44,676 nucleotides of DNA from Parasporobacterium sp. GTDB lineage: Bacteria > Bacillota > Clostridia > Lachnospirales > Lachnospiraceae. The stretch's first letter is position 1. Each line of letters starts with the position of its first letter. Shown here one piece after another: positions 1 through 7,590 of the stretch. The translations under genes and the position numbers were made by a program. Below the pieces are notes generated by a model. The model did not search any database. It worked only from the letters and a program-made list of their open reading frames with translations, and was not told the DNA's origin. The DNA is taken from assembly GCA_021443845.1 (NCBI GenBank), contig JABUTA010000002.1, forward strand, positions 9,308-53,983, given 5' to 3'.

Positions 1-3000
1 TATAATATCATCAACAGTGAGCCTGTCGGTTTCGGTTTCACCGTAAGGTAAATACTCATCACCCACACTGACACTATCCTCGTGATACCAGTTAATACTC
101 TGATCTATGTTAACTATCTTTACAAGACCCTTCTCTACTGCGAAAAGTGCCATACATACAGGATATCTTGACTCAGTGTCACCTTCATCCTGCCATTCCT
201 TCTGTACGGCAAGTTCAATATGATAACCCGGACCCGGACCTGTGACATTAGCCAGATTGGCTTTAAGTTCCTTGTATGACTCGTTTTCGCTTATCCGGAC
301 ATTGTTTTCCTCATACTCTAACGTATGGTCATAACCTGTTGGATTAAACTTTATTTCCTGTATTTCATACTTGTATTCTTTACCATACTTATCAAAACGA
401 TCAAGCTGTGACAGAGTCAGTTCCCAGCTCTGCTCGTCCACTGTAAGGTTATTTTTATCGATGACTACATAGCCGCCTTCAAGAGGCAGACCTTCCGGAA
501 AATAATATTCACCGTTACGTAAAATCTTTACCCAGATATAACCTCCATCATCACCGATTTCTTTGGTTACATTTTCACCGTTATTCTTCCACACCTTTGT
601 GATAACGAAATCCATAGGTGCGTTAATGTTATTTACTATACCGGTATACTGAGAGCCTGTATTGAGATTAACTGTACCATCAACATAAAGAGATACATTG
701 CCCTGGCCTTTGGCACCCGGTGCAGACTCGCCGATATATACAGAATCATACTTTCCGTCATATCCCCTGGCATCATAGTCCCAATTACCGGCGCCCGTAC
801 CTATACCGATAGGAATCGAAGTGCCGTTAATCTTTATTTCCGTCTCTCGCCAGCGATATATAATAATATTTCCCTCAGAATCGTATTTGGTCAGATGATA
901 GCTGTCTGTACCCTGAGTGATGTTCTCCTCACGATAACCTTTGAGGACTTCGGAAACATTTTCTGTCTTAGCTCTTTCACCGTCATAGTTGAGGTAATCA
1001 CCATAGGTAACAGGTACCCACGCCCATGTTCCTTCATCCGGATCATATTTATACTTTTCCAGAACAACGGTTGCGCTGTTATCAACATCAGGTTTTTCAA
1101 GAACACCTACATTAAGCGTAACATCTACAGATGCTACGGTAACGTCCTTCACTTCGTTGGTGATGGTGCCGTTATTGAGTACATACTTCGGAGTACCACC
1201 GGCAGTTTTGATCTCTTCAAATGCAGAGATGACATCTGCATCTTCCCTGGCTGCTGCGTTGTTAACTGTTGCCTGGTATGCCTTTGTGCCTGTTTCAAGG
1301 GCAAAATATACAAGCCTCTTTCCGTTCTTATCAAACATAGGCACATCTGCCTTAAGTTCGATATCGTAAATATAAGGTTCGCCATTCTCTCCCTTTTTAG
1401 GAACAGATTGTTTAGCGGTACCCTGGACAGCCGATGCCTTGGAAATATCTGTAATATGACCATCTTCAATATAATCTTCAGGTATTACATAAATAAAAAT
1501 ATTGGCATCAGGTCTGGCATCAGGATCCAGATTATCATCAACCCATATCTTGTTATAGGTAAATGTCATCGGATGCTGAATAAATTCAACTATGGTACCA
1601 TGAATGTACAGACCGTTTTCTACGGCTGCATAATCGTTAATATTGTTATATTCAGTATTATATTCATAAATGACTGCCTTCTCAGGATCAGGATCCGGAG
1701 AAGGTCCCTGGGACGGAATATGACCGGGAGCCTTCAGTCTTAATGAATAAGCCAGCGGACCGCCTTCAGAATTATATGCAGGCATGCCTGTCATGGTGAT
1801 CTGAATCTCATTTCCGTCACCGATCCGTGTGAATTTTACAGATGCTTCACCTGAATAAGGCACAGGATCATTACTCTCCGATGTATCAAGAACATAAATT
1901 TCGAAATCACCGGCAGTAAGTCCGGTCATATCAGTTGTTACCGGACGTGTGTTGTATCTGTTTGAATCGTCGCCCCACTTAAGGGATGCCTCAAATTCAT
2001 AGCGTACAGTATTCTTTATACTGCCGCCGTTTATCACGCTGACATTTCCTTCATTGTTATAACCCGGAAATGCAGCGGATGTTGATTCAGGATCCTGCTG
2101 TACGACGTAGTAGGTGATTGTATGAGAGACTCCGCCTGCTGAGTATTTTTCCGGCAATATCTCTTTATCAAATTCAAACAGCCAGTTTGTTCTGTTATCC
2201 TTCCAATGGCCGTTAACCAGCTTAAGGCTTTCATCTGTTCCGTCAAACTTGTCGGCAGGAATTCCTGTCTTTTCATTAAACAGAGAAATATCAAATCTGT
2301 CTCCGCCATCAATGGAGAACTGGAGCGTATACCATCCGGAAACATCAGGCCATACAGGTCTGTCCGCCTCATGAACTCCTTCCGTGTCGGTCTCTTTGTT
2401 ATCGTTCCAGTCTACAATAAATCTGGACACACCATACCATGTTGTTATATTTGCCTCATTTGCAGAGACCTTAACTGTATATGGTTTGGCCAGCTTGTCA
2501 AAAAGCACAACATCATACTGTCCGCCGCCGCCCGTTACGGTAACAGTGCTGTTTTCGGGATTTACAGGATCATTATTAACTTTGACATCCGGGCTGGATG
2601 AGGAAGCAACAAGATAGTTATCCTTTGTAATCGGAGAATCATCTCCGTATTTTTCTACAAGATAGTCAATGATATCGTAAACTAAACATGTGGTGCCGGA
2701 GGGGATTATATATAAGTCTCCTGCAGCGGCCAGTTCAGCTTCTTCCTCTGAGGCTTCAGCCGCATTAATCATGTCCTCAGCATCTGCCTTTTGTTCTGCT
2801 TCGAAATCCAGAACATATTTTGAAAAGCTGTAGGTATCACATGTCAATGTGAGTGCTGCAGCCGGCATGGTTGTATCATATGTCTTTACAGAATCAAGTT
2901 TCTGAACATCAGGATAACCGTATGTCTCATCTACGTGATATACGGTAGTTCTTATCTCATCGGCAGTGTATGCAATACCCAGCTGTTCTGCCGCTTCATG

Positions 3001-3834
3001 CACATACTCTCTGATTTCATCAGGCAGTTCATTAAGAGCCATCACCTGCTCTGTCAGAACATCTGCAGCCTTTGCGGCAGCTGCCTCGGTGACATCAGAC
3101 ATCCGGTCAACACCGAATGTTACTGTTACAGCACCGAATGAAGTATCAGGCTCAACAGGGATTCCGTCCTTATCATATACTGTGACATCAACTATAACAG
3201 ACTGAACCGGAATGAAAGTGTGATCACGCTTAACTTCAACTGCATCTTCTACAGTATTGTACGGATCGGATACCTCACGTACTTCAACATAGGAACCTTC
3301 AGGAAATGCTCCCGGATTCGCCGTTACATGCACATATATTCTGCTGCCGCTGTTCAGAGTCACACAGGAAGCAGAGTCAAAAGCCACAGGTTCTTCATCT
3401 GTAGTGTTTTCCTCTGCAGCTTCAGTTTCTGCGGCTTCAGTAGTTTCATCGGCAGGCTGAGGCACGTCATCGGTCATCTCTTCTGCCGGCTCTGTAAAGG
3501 CCTGAGTTGTCTCCGGAACAAAAACTTCTTCAGCAGTTGTTTCCGGAACAGTTTCCTCTATTACAGGCTCGTGTTCTTCAGCGGTGGATTCTTCCATAAC
3601 CGTTACTGAAGTGTCGGGCTCGCTGAATGTCTCAGGTACATCTTTCTCTGAAGTATCCTGATATTCAACCAGCGTGTCGGACCATTCTGTGAGCAGGTCA
3701 CCGGTATCATCAGCAACATAATCGTAGCCTGCGGGTTCTTCTGCCAGTGCAGTGAGGGTGCTGGTCTGAACAATGCCCAATACCATGGTCATTGTAAGAA
3801 TCATCGCTACGATTCTTTTGAATTTCGTAAACAT
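1..3834 (-). CDS. Large secreted Cna_B-repeat surface protein (3' end outside window)
   Basis: The reading frame opens at an ATG at 3834 behind an AGAAAGGAAAGG ribosome binding site and stays open for 1278 codons to the window edge, so the C-terminus and any LPXTG anchor are not visible. Residues 1-31 form a signal peptide (basic MFTKFKRIVA, hydrophobic core, cleavage after ALA). Residues 32-150 are a low-complexity Glu/Thr/Pro-rich linker. Residues about 155-245 form a beta-rich domain. Then come Cna_B-like beta-sandwich repeats, recognised by their opening strands: WNDN near 473, LKWGDD near 616, KIWVDDN near 758, KVWKNNG near 1080 and QKEWQDEG near 1211. Such repeats form stalks of Gram-positive adhesins and are often stiffened by isopeptide bonds. 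The likely role is a cell-surface adhesin or stalk; the ligand is unknown. It is a single-gene unit with a repeat-bearing promoter. Confidence 0.85.
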   Translation of the reverse strand, partial: MFTKFKRIVAMILTMTMVLGIVQTSTLTALAEEPAGYDYVADDTGDLLTEWSDTLVEYQDTSEKDVPETFSEPDTSVTVMEESTAEEHEPVIEETVPETTAEEVFVPETTQAFTEPAEEMTDDVPQPADETTEAAETEAAEENTTDEEPVAFDSASCVTLNSGSRIYVHVTANPGAFPEGSYVEVREVSDPYNTVEDAVEVKRDHTFIPVQSVIVDVTVYDKDGIPVEPDTSFGAVTVTFGVDRMSDVTEAAAAKAADVLTEQVMALNELPDEIREYVHEAAEQLGIAYTADEIRTTVYHVDETYGYPDVQKLDSVKTYDTTMPAAALTLTCDTYSFSKYVLDFEAEQKADAEDMINAAEASEEEAELAAAGDLYIIPSGTTCLVYDIIDYLVEKYGDDSPITKDNYLVASSSSPDVKVNNDPVNPENSTVTVTGGGGQYDVVLFDKLAKPYTVKVSANEANITTWYGVSRFIVDWNDNKETDTEGVHEADRPVWPDVSGWYTLQFSIDGGDRFDISLFNEKTGIPADKFDGTDESLKLVNGHWKDNRTNWLFEFDKEILPEKYSAGGVSHTITYYVVQQDPESTSAAFPGYNNEGNVSVINGGSIKNTVRYEFEASLKWGDDSNRYNTRPVTTDMTGLTAGDFEIYVLDTSESNDPVPYSGEASVKFTRIGDGNEIQITMTGMPAYNSEGGPLAYSLRLKAPGHIPSQGPSPDPDPEKAVIYEYNTEYNNINDYAAVENGLYIHGTIVEFIQHPMTFTYNKIWVDDNLDPDARPDANIFIYVIPEDYIEDGHITDISKASAVQGTAKQSVPKKGENGEPYIYDIELKADVPMFDKNGKRLVYFALETGTKAYQATVNNAAAREDADVISAFEEIKTAGGTPKYVLNNGTITNEVKDVTVASVDVTLNVGVLEKPDVDNSATVVLEKYKYDPDEGTWAWVPVTYGDYLNYDGERAKTENVSEVLKGYREENITQGTDSYHLTKYDSEGNIIIYRWRETEIKINGTSIPIGIGTGAGNWDYDARGYDGKYDSVYIGESAPGAKGQGNVSLYVDGTVNLNTGSQYTGIVNNINAPMDFVITKVWKNNGENVTKEIGDDGGYIWVKILRNGEYYFPEGLPLEGGYVVIDKNNLTVDEQSWELTLSQLDRFDKYGKEYKYEIQEIKFNPTGYDHTLEYEENNVRISENESYKELKANLANVTGPGPGYHIELAVQKEWQDEGDTESRYPVCMALFAVEKGLVKIVNIDQSINWYHEDSVSVGDEYLPYGETETDRLTVDDII

Positions 3835-3854
3835 AAGCCTTTCCTTTCTTGGAT

Positions 3855-3877
3855 TTCACAATGATTGACAATGTGAA
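3855..3877. promoter_or_regulatory. Inverted repeat in the leader of the surface protein gene
   Basis: TTCACA (3855-3860) and TGTGAA (3872-3877) are perfect inverted arms around an 11-nt centre, with two further inner pairs. It sits just upstream of the ribosome binding site of the surface protein. It could be an operator or an RNA hairpin that affects translation. Seen directly; function inferred. Confidence 0.4.
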
Positions 3878-3901
3878 TTAAGGGTATAATTAGCACATAT
3901 T

Positions 3902-3965
3902 ATTATAATTCATCAAGATTCCATCTAAAATAATCAATTTTTCCTAAATAGTAATCAATTTTTCC
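3902..3965 (-). promoter_or_regulatory. Surface protein promoter with two 21-bp-spaced direct repeats
   Basis: On the minus strand a TATAAT -10 (3902-3907) lies 17 bp from a poor -35 (TTTTAG, 3925-3930). Immediately upstream are two identical 14-mers, GGAAAAATTGATTA, at 3952-3965 and 3931-3944, exactly 21 bp apart (two helical turns). A third degenerate copy overlaps the -35/-10 spacer. A weak -35 with direct repeats abutting it is the layout of an activator-dependent promoter (LytTR/AgrA-like spacing), but the motif itself does not identify the regulator family. Confidence 0.65.
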
Positions 3966-4006
3966 AAAATAATTAACAAAGTATTTAAAAATTATTACTT
4001 TTGCAT

Positions 4007-4052
4007 AAAAAAATACGCCGGATTGTCGGATAAAATACAGACAGTCTGGCGT
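4007..4052 (-). terminator. Rho-independent terminator of tRNA-Leu
   Basis: A 12-bp stem (4015-4026 with 4041-4052, two G-U pairs) is followed on the minus strand by a run of seven T (4007-4013). It lies about 55 nt downstream of the tRNA-Leu 3' end. Confidence 0.85.
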
Positions 4053-4107
4053 TTATTGAAGTATTATCAATATTTCCCCGTATATAACGGATAACATTTC
4101 ATCATTA

Positions 4108-4187
4108 TGCGGGCAACAGGACTTGAACCTGCACGGTTGCCCACCAGAACCTAAATCTGGCGCGTCTGCCAATTCCGCCATGCCCGC
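4108..4187 (-). tRNA. tRNA-Leu (anticodon UAG)
   Basis: The minus strand folds as a tRNA: acceptor GCGGGCA pairs with TGCCCGC, discriminator A at 4108, anticodon stem CCAGA/TCTGG around loop TTTAGGT with anticodon TAG, T arm GCAGG-TTCAAGT-CCTGT. The enlarged variable arm (about 11 nt) and A discriminator fit tRNA-Leu. No CCA is encoded. It has its own promoter and terminator, so it is a stand-alone transcription unit between two protein-coding units. Confidence 0.95.
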
Positions 4188-4201
4188 AGAATCACCTGTC
4201 G

Positions 4202-4230
4202 AGTTTATTACAAATGCATACAGGTGTCAA
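4202..4230 (-). promoter_or_regulatory. Near-consensus sigma-A promoter of tRNA-Leu
   Basis: On the minus strand, TTGACA (4225-4230), a 17-bp spacer and TAAACT (4202-4207) lie 15 nt before the tRNA 5' end. CACCTGT (4193-4199) and ACAGGTG (4220-4226) form an inverted pair around the -10, possibly by chance. Confidence 0.8.
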
Positions 4231-4254
4231 TTACTTATCTATTTGCTTCTGTGC

Positions 4255-4287
4255 ATAAAACAGCCGGCATTTACATAATGCCGGCTG
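4255..4287 (-). terminator. Terminator of the ABC transporter operon
   Basis: A perfect 10-bp stem CAGCCGGCAT/ATGCCGGCTG (4261-4270 with 4278-4287) is followed on the minus strand by TTTTA. It lies about 60 bp past the stop codon of the second permease. Confidence 0.8.
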
Positions 4288-4348
4288 CCCGTAAAAAGAT
4301 GATAATCGTATAAAAGTATATTTGAACAGGTTAATATTTCATATAATA

Positions 4349-5383
4349 TTACTTATTCTCTGCCCTGGCTATCTTCATGGCTGCCTTTCGGGCACTCTTA
4401 TCAAGGAACCTGCCCTGATTTGTTGTGAGTGCAATGAAGAAGAACAGGAATGCACCTACACCGATATCCTGAACTGCTGAAGGAAGTCCGAGGGCAAGTA
4501 CGCCTGCAGTCATAAGCTTGATGCAGAAAGCACCGATAAATATGCCTACTGTGAAGTTGGTATATCTTGAAAGATATAAGCCAATAAAAACTGCCGGAAA
4601 TGCCTGGAACATCATACCCATGTTATTATTGAAGGTTGAGCTTGCTTCTATACTGCCCTTTAAACCAACATTAACACATGCTGCGACTCCGAGTATAAAA
4701 CCACACAGAAGGTAGCTGAGAATTACATTCTTTGTTTCATTGACGCCTATATTATTGGCAATCTGCTGGTTGTTTCCCAGAGATCTTACGTTATATCCGA
4801 ACTTTGTAAATGTATAGATAACAGCAAATATCAGGAATACAGCCACAGCAAGTATGTATATCCACGGTGACCGGCCGAACAGCGTATAATTAATACCGCT
4901 CAGTCTGGCACCGTTTCCTCCGTTAACTATACGTACAAGGGTCTCATATATAAGCATTACTCCGATGCTTATAACCAGTGCAGGTACCTTTATAACAAGA
5001 TACAGAACTGCATTTATAAGGCACAGCAGCATGCAGATAACAATGCACAGAAGCAGAAGTATCCATGAAGGACCTGTTGACCTCTTGTCATTTTCAAGTA
5101 TTCCTGCGCTGAGGGCCTTTGCAATAGGAGTTGCAATAAAGCTTGAACATACACATATGATACCCATGGAGAAATCCCATCTGTCATTTATCATATTGCA
5201 TGCCATAGCCATGGCTATAAGTGCACCGAGGATAGCCTGCTTTATTACACCGTCAATGCTCTTCCATGTACCGAAAGCCGCCTGTGGGCTGAATATCTTA
5301 CATAAAACCAGAAACAGAACATATATAGCCACAGGCCATATCAATGTTTTCCAAGTATTTCCCGCAATTCTTTTAAAAGTCAT
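4349..5383 (-). CDS. Sugar-type ABC transporter permease (second permease)
   Basis: This 344-residue protein belongs to the RbsC/BPD_transp_2 inner-membrane permease family. About eight to ten hydrophobic segments span the sequence, the first at residues 13-30, and the family's conserved loop region is around residues 200-215 (GYNVRSLGNNQQIANNIGVNETK). It would form the membrane channel of the importer, probably as a heterodimer with the permease at 6636-7571. It is the last gene of the operon, separated from the binding-protein gene by 112 bp holding a stable hairpin. The ATG at 5383 has a GAAAGG ribosome binding site. The substrate cannot be told from the sequence; ribose-, galactose- or xylose-type sugars or their derivatives are the family norm. 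Confidence 0.9.
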   Translation of the reverse strand: MTFKRIAGNTWKTLIWPVAIYVLFLVLCKIFSPQAAFGTWKSIDGVIKQAILGALIAMAMACNMINDRWDFSMGIICVCSSFIATPIAKALSAGILENDKRSTGPSWILLLLCIVICMLLCLINAVLYLVIKVPALVISIGVMLIYETLVRIVNGGNGARLSGINYTLFGRSPWIYILAVAVFLIFAVIYTFTKFGYNVRSLGNNQQIANNIGVNETKNVILSYLLCGFILGVAACVNVGLKGSIEASSTFNNNMGMMFQAFPAVFIGLYLSRYTNFTVGIFIGAFCIKLMTAGVLALGLPSAVQDIGVGAFLFFFIALTTNQGRFLDKSARKAAMKIARAENK

Positions 5384-5422
5384 GGTAAAAACCTTTCAAA
5401 ATAAACAATCGATTATTTCAGG

Positions 5423-5448
5423 ATGCGCCGGACCGGAATCCGGCGCAT
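5423..5448 (-). other. Stable intercistronic hairpin after the binding-protein gene
   Basis: ATGCGCCGG (5423-5431) pairs perfectly with CCGGCGCAT (5440-5448) across an 8-nt loop. No T-run follows on the minus strand, so it is not a typical terminator. It probably protects the upstream mRNA and raises binding-protein expression over the last permease, as intercistronic stems do in other importer operons. Confidence 0.6.
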
Positions 5449-5495
5449 ATTGATCATCAGTCTTTTACAAAAAAGCAGAGAATGCCTTCTTATGC

Positions 5496-6590
5496 TTAGT
5501 TTGCATGACGAGCCTGTACATCTTCAAGGGAGAACTTCTCAGCAAATGCCTTAAGATCAGCGAATGAAGCATCAGGTCCGATGAACGGTGTCAGCTCTTC
5601 AAGGGTGTATGCAGGATGATCTGCTGAGCAGTAATCCATAGCAGCCTGGAAATCTTCTGCTGACTGACAGAATAAATATCTCATGTTGATAGAAGCTGCA
5701 CTTCCGTCTTCCTGTACCATCTTGTTGCCTGTCATGGCATTGTAAAGAAGTACAAAAGCGATCATGGAGTCTGCACATGTGCCTGTTGTGGCATATGAGA
5801 GTGTTCCGTCTTCGAATGCATAGAGAGCATCATCATTAGGGTCATAGCAGTTAAGCATAACTTCACCGCTCTTGCCTGAGTTGATAAGTGGCTGGTATAC
5901 AGTTGAAACTGTCTCTACTGAAGAGAAGATAGCCTGCATTCCCGGGAATGAGCTTAAGAGTTCATCTGCAGCACCTGCCTTGTCAAATGAAAGACCTTCA
6001 TGGATGTTTTCTTCAGGAACACCTAATTCAGCAAGCTTTGCTCTTGCACCGTCAAGTCTTGCATCCATCTGAGCTGATAAGCCGTAAGGGAATCCGTGAA
6101 GACCGAATTCAGTAGCGCCATTGTCATACATTGACTGGATGATCTCGCCTGCGATCTGTTTTTCATCTTCCCAAACTTCACCTGCAAAGTACTCACTTGC
6201 AGAGAACTGTGCATAGTCAGCACTTGCGCTTGAAGGGTCATTAGATGTAACGATGTACATTCCGTACTGTTCACATACTTCAACAAGCTTTGACATTACT
6301 GTGCCCGGATGAAGGTTAACGATTCCGTTGTATCCTGCTGCACCGAAGTTCTGAACGTCTTCGATGGTAACTTCAGGATCTGTTCCGCCGATAGCTGTTT
6401 CGAATGTAACACCTAAAGGCTCTCCGATAGCTCTGAGACATCCCATGATGTCCTTAGCCCACTGGCACTCTGTGTCGTAGAGGATAACGCCTACCTTGTA
6501 AGTATCCTGTGCTTCTGCTGCGAAAGAGAATGATGAGAATACACCAATGCACATAACAGCAGCAAGGATAACCGCAACTACTTTTTTCAT
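5496..6590 (-). CDS. Periplasmic-binding-protein-like sugar-binding protein
   Basis: This 364-residue exported protein (Peripla_BP_4, RbsB-like fold) captures the ligand for the importer. I place the start at the ATG at 6590, which has AAGGAG 8 nt upstream; a GTG 27 nt earlier would put that site inside the gene. Residues 1-26 are a signal peptide (MKKVVAVILAAV, ending in FAAEA). There is no convincing lipobox: a Cys occurs in AAVMCIG, but the likely cut is a signal-peptidase I site. This is unusual for a Gram-positive binding protein, which normally needs lipid anchoring. The mature part starts with YKVGVILYDTECQWAKDI, the typical first strand and helix of the fold. It lies between the two permease genes. 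Confidence 0.9.
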   Translation of the reverse strand: MKKVVAVILAAVMCIGVFSSFSFAAEAQDTYKVGVILYDTECQWAKDIMGCLRAIGEPLGVTFETAIGGTDPEVTIEDVQNFGAAGYNGIVNLHPGTVMSKLVEVCEQYGMYIVTSNDPSSASADYAQFSASEYFAGEVWEDEKQIAGEIIQSMYDNGATEFGLHGFPYGLSAQMDARLDGARAKLAELGVPEENIHEGLSFDKAGAADELLSSFPGMQAIFSSVETVSTVYQPLINSGKSGEVMLNCYDPNDDALYAFEDGTLSYATTGTCADSMIAFVLLYNAMTGNKMVQEDGSAASINMRYLFCQSAEDFQAAMDYCSADHPAYTLEELTPFIGPDASFADLKAFAEKFSLEDVQARHAN

Positions 6591-6635
6591 GTTTTTTCTC
6601 CTTTTTATTTTGCCCACATGGGGTTATTAACACAT

Positions 6636-7571
6636 TTATCTCGGAAGGAATCCCAACTTGTTCCTCTTGTAATTGAACAGGATAACAATAAGGAATACAA
6701 CACCAATAACAAGGTCACTCCAAGTGCTTGGAACGCCTATGATAACAAGTCCGTTGGTAAGAAGTACAACAATAAGTGCGCCTATTATAGGTGCACGCAC
6801 AGAACTCTGCATACCACCGTTCAGGCTCATACCACCCAGGACAATGGCAACAATAACATCCATTTCAAAGCCTGAACCTGCCAGAGTTGCAACGGTACGG
6901 GCTGAACTCATTGCAAAGAATCCTGCCACACCCACCATTACGGCAGCAATGACATATGCTATCAGCCTTACCTTATCAATATTGATGCCGCTCTGCCTTG
7001 CGGCAACATCATTCTCGCCAATGGCACGGTTATTCTTACCGAATGCAGTACGGTGCAGAAGAATATATGCAGCAGCAAGCATCACAACAAGAACCACGAT
7101 CTTGATAACCCAGTTGTCACCTGCTGAAAATTCAGGAGGAAGATTGATATTGCCTTCTGAAACGGTGGTAACAATACCGCGGCATATGAACTGCATGCAT
7201 AACGATGTGATAAACGCCGGGAGCCGGAGCTTGACTGTAACCGTACCCATGAGAAGATAGCAGACCAGAGAAACAACTATGCACATGGGAAGTGCCAGCC
7301 AGATGCTCATACCGGTAGAAAGGAAAATAAGACCGGATACCATCATTGATAATCCGTATATACCTCCTACTGCCAGATCAAATCCTCCGTGTGAATAAAG
7401 GAAAGAACATGCCACTGACAGTATTACAATGGTATAGCACTGATCCAGAATGTTATTAAGGTTCGCGGGATCGAATATCTTCCCTGCAGAAAGGATCCAA
7501 AGAACTATGATAACAACAGCCAGACCCACAAAAGGAAGTATGGTATTGGTATGTTTTTTTATAAATTCCAT
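6636..7571 (-). CDS. Sugar-type ABC transporter permease (first permease)
   Basis: This 311-residue polytopic membrane protein of the RbsC/BPD_transp_2 family has hydrophobic segments from residue 13 onward. The conserved loop near 175-195 (AFGKNNRAIGENDVAARQSGI) and the following DKVRL are typical of the family. It pairs with the permease at 4349-5383 and couples to the ATPase encoded 20 bp upstream. The ATG at 7571 follows GGGAGG at 9-nt spacing, overlapping the end of the ATPase gene. The ligand is unknown. Confidence in the family is high. Confidence 0.9.
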   Translation of the reverse strand: MEFIKKHTNTILPFVGLAVVIIVLWILSAGKIFDPANLNNILDQCYTIVILSVACSFLYSHGGFDLAVGGIYGLSMMVSGLIFLSTGMSIWLALPMCIVVSLVCYLLMGTVTVKLRLPAFITSLCMQFICRGIVTTVSEGNINLPPEFSAGDNWVIKIVVLVVMLAAAYILLHRTAFGKNNRAIGENDVAARQSGINIDKVRLIAYVIAAVMVGVAGFFAMSSARTVATLAGSGFEMDVIVAIVLGGMSLNGGMQSSVRAPIIGALIVVLLTNGLVIIGVPSTWSDLVIGVVFLIVILFNYKRNKLGFLPR

Positions 7572-7590
7572 TATTTAAGTCCTCCCTTCC

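Noticed and set aside
895-1743. Long plus-strand reading frame of 282 codons
   Set aside because: It lies antisense to the surface protein gene, has no ribosome binding site and its translation has no recognisable domain; the opposite strand has a signal peptide and Cna_B repeats.
4108-4187. tRNA-Leu as an island attachment site
   Set aside because: No integrase, no repeated tRNA 3' end and no mobile genes were seen nearby.
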